Shown piece by piece: positions 1-11,640 of a stretch of DNA of 64,000 bases. Source of the DNA: Armigeres subalbatus (lineage: Eukaryota; Arthropoda; Insecta; Diptera; Culicidae); the NCBI RefSeq assembly GCF_024139115.2, contig NC_085140.1, positions 16,313,085 through 16,377,084 of the forward strand, given 5' to 3'. The notes under the pieces are model-generated. The model ran no database searches, had not been told where the DNA came from, and worked only from the letters and a program-made list of their open reading frames with translations. Position 1 is the first letter of the stretch; every line of letters begins with the position of its first letter. The position numbers were made by a program, and so were the translations under genes.

Positions 1-590
1 GGTCTTCTATCTTCGCCTGATAGTTCGTATCTCTTGTCGTGCTGTCGGCAGTCGTATTCCAACACTATACCGGATCGCCTGGTGATCGCTATGAGTGTAG
101 TCCTCACAAACTCTCCACATCATGTTTCTCACCAGCGACTGACTGCAGAACGTGACGTCTATAGTGGACTTCCTGCCGTCTCTGCGAAATGTACTGACGG
201 TCTCTTCGTTGCCCAGTCTGACCAACAGATTTGCTAGTACCTCCAGCAAACAGTAACCTCTGGCGTTGATCAGTCTGATTTTCCATTTTACTGCCCAACC
301 GTCAAGCATTCTATGATTACCAGTTCTGGCCGATCAGCTTCTCCATGAGTGTGTCCAACATCTGGTCATACTGCTTCGAAGTTCACTTTGGGGGTGCGTA
401 GAAGCTACACATGAAGATCCCGTTAATTTGGGCGATTACGAAACCTTCGCTTGAGCTGGCTATCACTTCTTGAATAAGGACTTTGCCCATCACTTGGATA
501 GTCGCAATCCCCGATGAATCTGCCTTACAGTTGCCGTTGTCTAAAGGGATCTGATACGGAACAGCAACAATTGCCAAATCGCACATTACT
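1..590 (-). pseudogene. LOA/R1-like non-LTR retrotransposon ORF2, endonuclease domain (partial)
   Basis: Conceptual translation of the minus strand gives the apurinic-type endonuclease domain of a Jockey-superfamily (LOA/R1-like) LINE. The 383-586 frame holds the N-terminal part (DLAIVAVPYQIP and SGIATIQVMGK blocks, ending in FMCSFYAPPK). The 7-309 frame holds the C-terminal part with IDVTFCSQSL and YTHSDHQAI, which carry the family's conserved D...SDH residues. The two parts are in different frames with about 70 bases of broken sequence between them, so the copy is dead. The element runs off the left edge of the window, so the reverse transcriptase is not visible. It follows the gag-like ORF1 remnant at 661-2121 on the same strand, the usual ORF1-ORF2 order. 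The clade assignment rests on recalled motif style, not on a tree. Confidence 0.8.
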
Positions 591-1364
591 TATGTTGACG
601 ACTGCCTTAACAGTTGCTGTGCAGTGTCGCAATGATTAAGGCTTAACAGGATCATCTCCATTATTCCCGCTCCACCATTGCCTTCTTATATGCAGGGCAA
701 TGGAAGCCTCCCGGCATATGGTTGTGTCCGTTCCTCGGTTTGCAGAGTAGACATCTTGGCTGCTTCGTACAGTCCCTAGCAATGTGTTCTACTTCGCCAC
801 ATTCTCTACATATACCGGATCTGTTCAGACCTTTGCAGTTTCGCGCCTAGTGTCCAAACGTCATGCATTTGAAGCATCACTCCACCTCTTTGGTGACCCG
901 CGGAGTGAGTCTCAACGTACACACCGACCATCCGACGTTCACCTTGGCCGCCTTCACCATTTCCGTTGCTCAGCCGGATCGCCATCTGCACCTCACCCAA
1001 CATACATTGAGAGGCCAGTGTATCCCTCAGTGCGTCTTCCGACGGAATCTCGTCCAGCTCTCTGCACGCGACTACTGCTTCCTGTGTTAGAGCTCTTACG
1101 TTTGCTTCACTGCCCAAGGAATTGACACTGAGCTCCCGGAAGCCCGAGCTTTTGATCGAACAGCAATTCCCCCCTATAGGTACGCCTAGTCCTCACCACT
1201 TCCTCACTCAAGTCCTTGAGCTCCGGGTCCTCTCTCACCTTACTCAGGATCACTGCATACGTCGTCCTTTCGCACGCTTCGACTATCAAGACGTCACCCT
1301 TGGCCCTCTTTCGAGGAGACCGACGTTTTTCTTTCTTCTTCTGTTCCTTCACGCAAAAAAGCGT

Positions 1365-1498
1365 TCCCGAATTCGTGAACCAGCAAAAGTACACCGTGAT
1401 TTGAGTCATGGATTCGGGAACATAAGTCACGTTTTCCAGAGCGTTCCAGAAAACGTGACCGTTGTTCCCGAAACCGTGAGTAAAAATACACCGTGAAC
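1365..1498. repeat. Snap-back sequence inside the gag remnant
   Basis: The stretch from about 1402 to 1481 is a near-palindrome: GATTCGGGAACATAAGTCACG on one side mirrors the sequence around CACGTTTTCTGGAACG read on the other strand. Similar ACACCGTGA motifs lie outside each arm. It splits otherwise recognisable gag coding sequence, so I read it as a small inserted foldback element. It could also be a locally generated inverted duplication. Confidence 0.5.
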
Positions 1499-1684
1499 TT
1501 GTTTTTTTTTGTGTGTTCTTCTTTTCCACAGTCCCCTTCTGTTTCTTCCTCTTCTCTCGCTGGCTTTTCACAGTGCGCCAAACACCCTCCTTAACGCTTT
1601 CCTTCAGCACGCTGGCATAATCCTGCACGCTCCGCTGCTTCTTCGAAACTTCGTGCTCTCCGGGTGAGTCCCTGACTCGCTTCT

Positions 1685-1900
1685 CCGTGCAAGTAGGGAC
1701 ACGGCAGGTATTTCCGTCCATCGTCGTAGGGGCTAAAACCAACGAAAGCAACGTACATTTGCTAGAACTCCACTATAGCAGAACGTATCTCCTGAGCTTA
1801 CGATTTGGTACGTATGAGTTTTACAAAAAAGCGTCTCTTTTATTGGTTTTCGAGACTATGACGAACAGACGAAAATACCTGCCGCGTCCCTATTTCTGGG
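1685..1900. repeat. Inverted repeat, arms about 30-70 bp
   Basis: GTAGGGACACGGCAGGTATTT near 1692 is mirrored by AAATACCTGCCGCGTCCCTA near 1875. The similarity extends inward (TCGTCGTAGGGGC against its complement at about 1855-1862). It lies within the gag remnant and probably arose by inverted duplication of gag sequence. Confidence 0.5.
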
Positions 1901-2104
1901 GCTCTTTGCTTCTACTGCCGTATGCAGTGCTTCCTGTTCATGTTCGGCAGCTTTAACGGCGGATTTGATGCTCATCACTCGTAGCTTGATCTTAGTGTAA
2001 GCAATGTGCTACACGAAGTCATGAAGCTCGTTGACTCGCTCCTGCACCTCCATATAGTTGGACTTCTTGCGAAAACATTCGCATCGCCTGCTCCTTCGTT
2101 ATTT

Positions 2105-2260
2105 TTTGTATTTGATTCCATGCTGAAAAGAAGAAGAAAGAAGGATGAAAGAAGAAGGAGAAATGAGTAAGAAGAAAAAACAGAGGAAGGAAGAAGGGAA
2201 AAGGAAGAACGAAGAAGGAAGGAAAATATCATGAAAGTAGAAGGAAAAAGGAAGAACTGA
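2105..2260. repeat. GA-rich low-complexity tract
   Basis: Purine-rich sequence dominated by GAAGAAGA and AGGAAGAA motifs. It sits just upstream (on the minus strand) of the gag start and may be part of the LINE 5' UTR or an independent microsatellite. Confidence 0.6.
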
Positions 2261-2299
2261 CTACTCACTACACTGAACCCAAACATCCTCCTCATATTG

Positions 2300-5200
2300 A
2301 CTGATAGCTGTTTCGCTCCCGCCCTTTAACAATTGTCATCCACTTTTCGGATGACTCGCATTCGACTGTGTGCGACTCGGATGATAATCCTCTGTATGCG
2401 AATCATCCAGCAACCGAATGATGCTAAAACAGAATATGAATGATAGTTCGAATAGAATACGAAGGCGGAAACGATGGTAAGCAGATGATATAAATATCAT
2501 ATAGAAACCATTGAATTTGGAAATGAAAATCATAAAGGAGATGAGGAATGATTTGTGTGAATAAAATTAAATTTGATTATTTATTTAAAACGTTTATTGT
2601 TTTTGGTTTGAATCAAATTCTTTTCTGTACGGATGAGCTCGCGAATGAGGAAATATTTTGTCGCACATATCTCGGTCTCGGTGCACTATTAGATTTGTAT
2701 GCGCGAGGTGCAGCGATATCCATAACGTAGGGCAGACGGAAAACCTTGCGGAAAAAGCGCAGATTTATTCTTACATTTACCGCAACTTTTGCCGGAATCC
2801 CGACGGAAGTCCAAGCAGTATCCGGATTCCTCATGACGAAGCTCTCTCGTGCTGAGCTGAAAATCACAGGAGTTTGTATTTTTTCAGGAGTTGTCGACGC
2901 AAAACGTTTTCGCAATAAATATTCCTGTAAATAATGCTACAATATAATTAGTACAAATAGTTTTCTTTTCAAATAAATTCGCATTAATTAACTTACCATT
3001 ACTGCTTGCGGAGACCTGATGTTCTTAGTTACACTTTCGATTTCAAAATGGTGAAGCATCTCCAACAGCTCAGAAAGCATCATTCGTCAACACTCGGGTA
3101 TCGTATGATTTGCGTTTTAGGGGCCACCCTAATCGTTTATCATCCGTTTAGTGGATGATTTTCTTTCGATGGAATACAAAACTCGAATCAACTGATGTGT
3201 CATTTTGCACTGGTGTGAAAATCAGTCGACTTTCGAATGAATTTTTTAATCATTTTTGCAGATGCTTCATTCGCCTCGGATAATCATGCGCTTTTTGAAG
3301 TAGTCATTTGAAAATAAGGGTGAATGCTATTTCAGTCGATATTAGGTGGAGGTTTGGGCTCAGTGTACTCTCTTCTCATTTGGCTTAATGACCATTCGAC
3401 CCATTGATTATTTGGACTCATGATTATTCGGCCCAATTGCCATTGGGCTTAATGACCTTTGCCCAACTGCAAAATATTGTAAATTGATGGAAATAATGAA
3501 ATCTGTCTCCCTAAAGAGCTATCTCGAACGAGCCGAGCCAGCCTTGGGCTGAAAGTCTCGCTAATAAAGACAAAAAAGCTATCTCGACCTCTGTTCTGTG
3601 GTTTTGAATTAATTTTGGTTTTTAAATTTTGATTATTTTTTTTTTTAATTTTTTAATTACACTAGGAATGCTTCGAATTTCCACAGGAATTTTTGTTGAT
3701 TTTCAAACAGAAACTCTTCTTCTTCGGGTATTTCTACCGATTTTTTTTTGAAATTCTTCTGAATTTCAGATTTTTAAACTCATTTCATTTCATTTTATCG
3801 AGGAATTATGTTAAATTTTCTGCCTAATGTTTTGGATGTTTGTTTGTTAGTTTATTAAAGCGATTTTACCCTTATGAAGACATGATGTTTTCGATGATGT
3901 TGATTCTAAATGATGTCTTATTCTGCTTATCAATTACTTGATAACGAAAGGTAACGTTATGTACGATTTTCTCCAGCAATCAAACTTAAACTTCGAATGT
4001 ATAATTTAGTTGAATCCGTTAATGATGCAGACGATGAAATTTTCACGTAAAAAGTGTATTAAGGTTTGATTTCCTCTCATGACACGGAACGACAGCGAAC
4101 GACCGGTAGTTGTGGTCACGTGGTGCTACTCAGACCGTAAGGTGATCATCGCTGTTTGAATCCAATGGGGGGAATTAGCGCCCGGTAAGTCACGAAGACG
4201 GCGGCAGACTGAAAACGGTTAAAATTTTCACAGTTCCGTTGTTTAATGCGTAAACACAACAACAGTTCTTCCGCAGGTCCATGCGCTGTTGTCACACATA
4301 GCTCGCGATCGGACAAACTAGGCATCAAGCAACAGGCGTTTCATCAAAGCGTGGTGCATTTTTTGTGTTCTGCAAAATAGATGCGATTGCCGTTTCAGGA
4401 TTTTCTGTTTGCTTTCTGCCAAGTGCCAAGTACCTATTACATTGCATTAGAAATGCTAAGCTAAGTCGTTGGAATACAATTGAATTAGCACCTATTTATC
4501 ATGGTAATGACAACACATAAATTTTTACAACTTTTGGGGTAGCTGAACTCATAACTTAGCGATTACGTGCTGCTTAGCTCTTTAGTTGAACGTTTGAAAG
4601 CGAAACTGGATTGTTTGCTTACACACTTTACAGTTGGGTGCAACCAATCAAACATCGAGATTGACATTCGACTTGGATCCCATTCGTCCACCAGATTAAA
4701 AAAAAAACAGGTTGGAGAAAGTCGTTGTAACTGACTTTTACAATTTACGCGCACGTCAACCTCAAATTTGGAGCGTATCCAATGTTTTCCCGCTGTCCTC
4801 TCAGGGGTCGGTAGGCAGATCACGGGAGCACGAATTTTCCCTTTCTTCTGATTGCCGGTTCTATCTCATCTCGTGCCTCACTCCACGTGATCTCGCTTGG
4901 TGCCTTATTATTTACGCCACCAACGACAATCCCGGCTTCGGCTGTCGCAGTCCATCATCTTCAGTTGGCCATGAGGTCTGCCTTTTCAGATGATGTCCGA
5001 CACGCAAGGCCTACTTTTGGCTGTTGTCACCAATTTCGAAAACAAAATGAGGTGGTCCATAAATTTCCGTAACTTCAGAACAATGTTTCGACAGATTGCT
5101 TCGTATCCATGTCAGATGCTGTTTGTTTTATTTTCAATGAATTGCGTATGCTTCCAAACAGAGTTGTCGTCCTAAATGTCTACCTTTCGGTTTGATTATA

Positions 5201-6540
5201 CTTTTGTTCCAATCTTCATCACTTAATCTGTCATTCAGGAGCCATTCAACGATTATCCTTTGTTCAACCCGAAACCAATTTGCATTTAAATAAGACGCAA
5301 CTAACGCAGCACCGCCCTTCTTTCCAGTATAAGGCCCGAATGAAATGAACCGAATCCATTGTTGAATTGCTTACGGTTTGATTTGGTAGCTGGTCAACGA
5401 TCGCCATCAAAATAATACCGAAAGAAAAACAATGCATTCGCGGACCAACGACTGTCGTCGTGGTAGCGAAGGGGAGGCCACCCTATCACCTTTATGGGGA
5501 ATGTGATTAATTGTGCTGTCAGCATAATCTCACGTTCGACATCTCTTCCATTTCTCGAAGAAACGATGGAACCCTGAAAAGCAATACTATGCGACGCGTA
5601 TACGGTTCCGATTGTCATTCCCTGTTTCAAAGGTGGTGCCATCATTGTTTTGACGTTTTAGTCATTCAACATTCGCATAATTTAGGTATACGTTGAACAA
5701 GCGATGACACGGGAGAGAGTGAAATTGTGACATTTAAAGTTATGAACTTGACCGGCTAATAATTACTGCCACAAAAGTTTCCAAAACATTTAAAGCTGGG
5801 CGCGGGCAACACAAATGAAAACAAAGCTTTTTGAAGTGCATTTCGAGTGGGACATCGATATGGACGTTCATTTTCGAAGGCCGGAAACAATTGAAATTAA
5901 CCACCTTGGGCTATGAAGACATTTTCCATTTAACATGACAGCTGGAAACAAAGGAATTTAATAATTTTCTTTATTATGAGGGCGTAACTTTTGTGGAATT
6001 ATTTTCTCATTATTCAATTTTTTTTGGTCATAATTGGTTTCATTCACCTAACAAGCTTCATAAAAATTATGTCTCAGATTAATTGAACAAATTAGAAAAA
6101 TTTCAATAAATTCAAGTTGACTCCAGTTTGCCTTACAAACAAAGGCGTATGTTTGCCAATTTTGAGATGAAGCTCGATTCTCGGTCAGGTCTACGATGTT
6201 TTAAGCGGCAAATACTCCGGACTCCCTGGGCATAATGTGTCTCATGTGCTTACTAAACAAGATTGAAATTTTTCATCGAGTTCATCATTCAATAACGAGC
6301 AAAAAAAGATTTAATCGAAAAGCTGAGTGCAAGAAATAAAGAGCCATTGCACGGTATCTCTATAAGGAAATATTATTTAATAAGTATTATCAGTATCTCT
6401 GGAACACCCACCAAGCTAAAGAGTATAGTCTCCTCTTTCATGTCGTGGGTAAACTAAAATGTTCTATCGGGGGTTTTAGAATAATTTTTATTTTTTTCGG
6501 TATTTTTAGTGCAAGCTCCATATAAATCTTATTTACCGCC
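2300..6540. other. AT-rich region without recognisable genes
   Basis: Only short open frames are present and none gave a recognisable protein. Near 3380-3470 there is a short run of GGCTTAATGACC / TTCGGCCC-type motifs, resembling the minisatellite at 30.9-31.15 kb. Near 5755-5795 and 5975-6010 a weak inverted pair (CCACAAAAGTTT and its complement) hints at an old MITE. I see nothing else that can be supported. Confidence 0.5.
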
Positions 6541-6582
6541 AAACTCTTTATTTATTTATTATCAGACTAAGGCCGGAGTGAC

Positions 6583-6993
6583 CTATGCAGTTCTCCATTC
6601 AGCTCGGTCCATGGCTGCACGTCGCCAACCACGCAGTCTGCGTAGGCTCCGCAAATCCTTCTCCACCTGATCGATCCACCTTGGTTGTTGTGCACCTTGC
6701 CTTACTAAACGTTGTTGTCGAGAACCATTTTCACCGGATAATTGTCCCACATTTTGGCTACGTGCCCGGCCCACCGCAGTCCAACACGTGGTTCATTCGT
6801 CTCCTCCACGCATCGGCACTCCCAATGCAACTCCCAGTGCGTGTAGGTCCTCCACGAGCATCCTCCAGGCCTCGTGTCCGTAGAGAACTACCGGCCTAAT
6901 AAGCGTTTTGTAGATAGTCAGTTTGGTACGGCGGCGAACTCTATTCGATCGGAGCGTTTTGCGGAGTCTAAAGTACGTACGATTTCCTGCCAT
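6583..6993 (-). pseudogene. RTE reverse transcriptase C-terminal remnant
   Basis: The 6793-6993 frame reads RTYFRLRKTLRSNRVRRRTKLTIYKTLIRPVVLYG, the block after the RT palm in RTE elements. The 6583-6774 region contains the terminal GHVARMSDDNP-like and PRWIDQVEKDLRSL blocks in alternating frames. It follows directly on the endonuclease remnant, so the intervening RT palm is deleted. Confidence 0.75.
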
Positions 6994-7015
6994 GATGCGT
7001 CATCGGAGGTCCTCT

Positions 7016-7860
7016 CTAGCCATCGTCAAGAGATGCTGCGCCTAGCTGCTCTTCCGTTGGGAGTGCCACTTCCAGCTGCTGCGCGTAGTCTTGGGCTAGT
7101 CTACAGTCTTGTAGCCGCCCAATGTTTAGCCGCGGTGGACGATTCCGACGCGTGTTGTACACCGTCGAGAGTTTTGAGCGCAGACATACTGCAACGAGGT
7201 AGTGATCGATTTCAATATTCGCACTGCACTTCGCGTTCGTGATGTCGGAGAAGAATTTACCGTCGATTAGAACATGGTCAATTTGGTTTTCCGTTACTTG
7301 ATTAGGTGATTTCCAGGTGACCTTGTGGATATTCTTGCGGGGGAAGAAAGTGCTTTGGACTACCATTCCGCGGGAGGCTGCCAAGTTTATGCATCGTTGG
7401 CCGTTGTCGTTCGATACGGTGTGCAGACTATCCGGTCCGACGACCAGTCTATACATTTCCTCCCTTCCTACCTGTGCGTTCATGTCGCCGATGACGATTT
7501 TGACGTCCCGCAATGGGCTTCCATCGTATGTCTGCTCCAACTGTACCTAGAACGCTTCTTTCTGGTCGTCCGGTCTCTCTTCGGCCTTTTATCCTCAGCT
7601 TGCACATCCTTGCGTTGATTGGCTGCCACCCAATCACGCGTTGGTGCATCTTTCCCAGCACTGTGAAGGTTCCCAGCTTGATGGTGGTACCACAGCTTTG
7701 GTAGAAGTCAGCCGCTCTCTTTTCCACATTTTCTGTCCTGTCCAGCAGATTTCTTGCAGCGCTACGATGTAGAAGTTGCGGGGATATAATTCATCGTAGA
7801 TTATCCTGTCGCAACCTGCGAAGCCTAGCAACTTGCAGTTCCATGTTCCAAGCTTCCAAT
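7016..7860 (-). pseudogene. RTE endonuclease domain
   Basis: The first part (about 7634-7831) reads CDRIIYDELYPRNFYIVALQEICWTG, containing the conserved LQE motif with the metal-binding Glu. A shifted frame (7449-7727) carries KLGTFTVLGKMHQRVIGWQP. The 7016-7540 frame carries IVIGDMNAQVG (catalytic D-N pair), QIDHVLIDG and the terminal IDHYLVAV, where the family usually has SDHYLV. Several frameshifts are needed to join these. The Ser of the SDH motif appears changed to I-D-H. A decayed nuclease domain is well supported. Confidence 0.8.
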
Positions 7861-8329
7861 CGTGATCCTTTATTCGTCACCTAGGTCGTTGTCAATTGTA
7901 TCGAGTCGTATTATCTTCTATGTCGTTCGCTATGGTTGTTTTTAAAGGCGGCTAATTGGGCTTGCGCAAACCTCCTGTCTCGTCGGAGGGCCGTCGTGTC
8001 AGGGCTGTTTAGCGTCCCACCTAACACCAGGACTTGGGCTTGTGCGCTTTGAGCGGCACACGGTCGCTTTGGCGGAGCCTACTTGCGGATACATGCAGCT
8101 TTTCATAGAGGGTGAACAGGGCCCACTGTCAAACCCCACCACGTTCTAGGCAGGCGCCACAACTCGCAGATGGCCTGGGGAGGGGTCGTCAAGCCCTTGG
8201 ACATAGTCCCTGCTGCCCTGGAATCTAACATTGCTCCCAAATCTTTAACTGTAGTTTTTCGACGCAATTCCGTATTGTTTAAATAATAACCATTTCATAA
8301 TAACCTTTCGATCACCACATGTTCGTCAG

Positions 8330-9165
8330 TCAATATGCTCCCATCATTAACCCTGCACATGTTGCCTCGTGGCACGAAGCCTTTGCGGCATGCGTTGAGC
8401 TTCTAATAGAACTTGCGGGTTTTTGAGAACGGCACAGCTGTTCCATCACCTTACACTCCGCTTCTTCCAGGCGGCGTTTCTTCTCCTGAAAGAGGAGGGT
8501 CTGCTGTCTCCCTTTTCGTCTGTAGCTTTCCACTTTCTGCCGGGTCTATCCGCACTCTTCGTTGAACCAATGGTTCAGTCGACTTCGTCCCATATATCCG
8601 ACGTTTCTCTCCGCTGTGTCATTAATGGCTGCTTTAACTGTACTCCAGCAGTCCTCAAGGGGGCTCACCCTTGTCCGGCAACACTGCCTCGAGATGCTGG
8701 GCGTATGCAGTAGCGACATCAGGTTGCTTAAATCGCTCTAGGTCATACCGCGACGGTCGTCTCGGTCCCGAACATTGTTGATGACGTTTAACCATCACCA
8801 AATAGTGGTCAGAGTCGATGTTACGCGCCTCGATATGTCCTGACGTCGATAATGTCGGAGAAGTGCTGTCCATCAATCAGAACGTGGTCGATTTGTGATT
8901 CTGTCTGCAGTGGTGATCTCCAGGTGTATCGATATGGAAGGCTGTGTTGGAGGTAGGGGCTGCGAATGACCATTTCCTTGGAAGCGGCCGTTTTCGTTCG
9001 TCAGCCAGCCAGGCCAGTCGGTCTGAACTCCTCCTCCTCCTCTTGACGAACCTGAGCATTTTAATCTCTTATGATGCTTTTGACGTCATGGCTTGGGCAA
9101 CTGTCGTACTCACGTTCGAGCTGCGCGTAGAATGTGTCTATGAGTGGACTATGAACCTTGATTGT
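8330..9165 (-). pseudogene. Second RTE fragment (endonuclease and linker)
   Basis: Minus-strand conceptual translation gives AQLEREYDSCPSHDVK near 9100-9150, YRYTWRSPLQTESQIDHVLID near 8880-8940 in a shifted frame, NIDSDHYLVMVK near 8800-8855, and a linker rich in KKRRLEEAE near 8450-8500. The order and wording match RTE endonuclease plus linker. The frames are broken repeatedly and no RT palm follows. It is a separate, more decayed copy than the one at 6.5-8.2 kb. Confidence 0.75.
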
Positions 9166-9179
9166 ACTAAAGTTGTGTT

Positions 9180-9890
9180 GTCCCCTCCCCTCTTGTGTAG
9201 CGCCTCGCAATGTACCAGTTCATGTTGGGAGTGCCACCTCCTCGCTCTGTGCCTTCCATTGCGGGGAGACTGATGCCATCGTGTGCAGGATCCGATCCCC
9301 TTGAACAAGGATAGTGATCTTGTGGTTTCCGCATGTGCCGAAAGCGTATGCGGTGACTTTTCGGCAAATAGCCGCCTGCACACAATGGGTAAATTGGATG
9401 ACACCTGCTTCGGCGCAGGTAGTCTTAGTGGTTGTGGAGGGACGAAGTCCGGAAGCTATGTGGAGGTACAGTTGAAGACTAGGGAGAATATGCTGACAAG
9501 CTCCCGACGTACTACACAAGTCAGCTCCAGTCCATACACCAATCTGTTGTCAATCAACGCTTGGCCGATACTACACCGAGTGGCCGTGTTATTTATCATA
9601 TGCGGTCTTGATAAGGTTGTAATAAGGTTGATTTTCGATCTCCAGCCGGCTTTGACCGCTTGGAAATGAAAGACGAAGCACATTTCTCGGCCAATGCAGA
9701 CTCCGAGGACCTTGGCGAGTTTCGGGTTCGATTAATCTTGCTACGGAGAGACGGTGTTGTCCGTTACACACATGGCCGCGGACACTTTTCCCGGCCGAAT
9801 TGGTGAAGCCGACTGCACTTACTGCACTAACCGCTGCTTGGGTTTGAATACGCGTAGATCTAAGGTCCAAACTCCATGGATCTCTCGGAT
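9180..9890 (-). pseudogene. I/Jockey-group LINE remnant (RT C-terminus)
   Basis: The minus-strand frames at 9456-9683 and 9220-9519 read KINLITTLSRPHMINNTATR, IGQALIDNRLVYGLELTC and VIQFTHCVQAAICRKVTAYA. These match the region after the RT palm in I-like LINEs (the usual KTLSRP, RLVYGLEL and CVEAGVLPF-type blocks). The copy has stops and shifts and no upstream RT palm. Assignment within the I/Jockey group is uncertain. Confidence 0.6.
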
Positions 9891-10012
9891 GTCCTTAAAT
9901 ACTAGAATATAGGTATCTGTTTATTATATATTCATGTACTATTATGGCTCTATAGCGCTTATTGATTCACTCGATGAAACTGTTATTTAGTTGGTAGACC
10001 TTTAATATAGAC

Positions 10013-10450
10013 CAGCGGTTCTCAACCTTTTTCATGAGCAAGGATGTTATCGATCATTTAGTAGTTATAACTCATAATAACTCATTCCAGAAGCTGAATT
10101 TCAAAATGTGTTGTATGGCGGACTCCTAGTGCCATTGCAGGAACATTTTTTTTTAAATATCAAACATTTTTATTTTTCATCGAAAACCAAAATCCAAATT
10201 TAAAGTGTTTCGTCGGTAACCCGGTGATTTTTTTTTTCAAATATGAGCCTTTAGTTCAATTTTCATTAAAAAAAAAACAAGGGTCTGAAGGGGTACCACT
10301 CATGAAAAGGATGTTATCGATCATTTAGTAATTTGCGTTCGATCATTTAGTAGTTTGTGAATAACTCATTACAGAGGCTGAATTTCAAAATGTGTTGTAT
10401 GGTGGACTTCTAGTGCGAAGGTTTTTCTACAACTCTGTCAAATGGTTCGT
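10013..10450. mobile_element. hAT-like terminus with internal duplication
   Basis: CAGCGGTTCTCAACCTTTTT at 10013 matches the well-known terminal inverted repeat style of Charlie/Buster-type hAT elements. An inverted subterminal counterpart (AAGGGGTACCACTCATGAAAA) lies near 10288-10308, but its outermost ~15 bases are missing. The sequence from about 10043 to 10130 (GATGTTATCGATCATTTAG onward) is repeated near 10311-10420, so the element has been rearranged. No transposase is encoded. Confidence 0.55.
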
Positions 10451-10739
10451 TGTTTGATTTCCACTAGTAACCGAGTTATAGCTATAGTATCAGTAACTTA
10501 GACTAAATGATAATAAAATTCCAATCATTTAGTTAAAGCTACTGCAACTAGCGCTATAACTTCGTTATTAGTGGAATTCTAACAACAATCCATTAGGCGG
10601 AATGCAAAACTGATCTTTTCGCTTCTGGAGCTGGAGCACGATGGGGCACGATGGATCACGACCAAATTAAACATTTCCTTCACTCTTCCTTGTAATTGCT
10701 AGAACTGTTCTGAAAAAAAATTGTTTCGATTTATTTCGA

Positions 10740-11640
10740 TAAACAATTCCCAAATAAATTTCTTGGTTTTGTTGAAATAATTTCCAAGAAGTCCTCGAAG
10801 AAGTTCTGTAGGAATATCTGAAGAAAATTTATAAAGCCTTGAGTAATTTCTGGATATATCTCCGTTGTAATTTCTGGAGGATTTTCTGAAGGAATCTCCG
10901 AAGAAATCTTAAGGAATTCTTGGAGGTATGTCCAAATAAATTCTTTAAGAAATTTAAGAATATCGGTGATTCTTTTAGGAGATCCTTTGGAATTCGTACG
11001 TAGATATCTGAAAATTCTTCCTAGAATTTTGGAAGGAAATGACGGAGGAAATTCTGAAGGAATTACTAGATGAATTTCAGAGGAAATGGAATATCTTATG
11101 GAATACCTGGAAAAACTCCACGGAGATTGTTAAAATAATTTCCGAAGGAATTTTGTAGAAAATTTTAAAAATATGTATGTAGTTATCCTCCATCCTGGCT
11201 TAAGTCTTGCTCTGCATACGGATCCAATCCAATAATACAGTCGAATTAAAATTACCATTCTGCTTTCAATGCACTGCTGTGTGGAGGGCAAAAAACGAAG
11301 GTGGCGGACCCATAGGCAGAGACCCGCGGGATAGAGAGAATCTCCTTTCAGCAATGTAATCAAACAGACTAATAAATAGCTTCGCAATCCTTTTTTAGCT
11401 TTCCGAGGGATGGCTTCTTTGAGGAAGGGCACGTCGAATCCATTGCAACTAAGTGTACCCATCTACATAAGTAGAAATTATTAGAAGTATTCCAAAAAAT
11501 AATTTCTGAAGGAGTTTCTGATGGAAGGGTCTGAATGAATCTTATAAGAATTTTTGAAGGAATTTCCAGAAGAATTCCTTAAGGTCCTAAGAAGTTCCGA
11601 AGCAATTCCTGAGGGGAATTTCAAAGAAAAGCTTCCCGAT
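10740..11640. repeat. Decayed GGAATTTC-type repeat tract
   Basis: Degenerate motifs of the type GAAATTTCTGAAGGAATTC recur irregularly through 10740-11165 and 11466-11640, resume at 12361-12470, and continue after the BEL element at 19425-19990. The core resembles the young satellite at 52.6-55.5 kb. The 296-bp block at about 11170-11465 lacks the motif and looks like an inserted sequence I cannot identify. Confidence 0.6.

Larger units (their letters stand above)
661..2121 (-). pseudogene. LOA/R1-like retrotransposon ORF1 (gag-like), rearranged
   Basis: The minus-strand ATG at about 2121 starts MESNTKNNEGAGDANV. After a frameshift, peptides such as NYMEVQERVNELHDFV and KLRVMSIKSAVKAAEHEQ continue the gag-like N-terminus. 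A middle segment (about 1107-1340) reads KGDVLIVEACERTTYAVIL, a block typical of insect LINE gag proteins. The C-terminal part (about 661-800) carries zinc knuckles: a CX2CX4HX4C motif (CRECGEVEHIARDC), then CLLC...H...C, and ends at a TAA at 661. The product would bind element RNA in a ribonucleoprotein. The frame is interrupted several times, including by a ~130-bp snap-back sequence (1365-1498) and an inverted duplication (1685-1900). It is non-functional. Confidence 0.75.
6543..8222 (-). mobile_element. RTE-like non-LTR retrotransposon, internally deleted
   Basis: Read on the minus strand, the element starts near 8222 with a GC-rich 5' UTR, enters an endonuclease domain near 7860, loses almost all of the reverse transcriptase at a junction near 7000, and ends with the RTE C-terminal block and a tail containing TGATAATAAATAAATAAA at about 6543-6560. 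About 1.7 kb remain. RTE elements move by target-primed reverse transcription; this copy lacks the RT catalytic core, so it could not do so itself. A second 3' end of the same kind lies on the + strand at 26.12-26.42 kb. Confidence 0.75.

Noticed and set aside
2613..2915. Minus-strand open frame of 100 codons
   Set aside because: No recognisable motif, and overlapping frames on the other strand are equally long.
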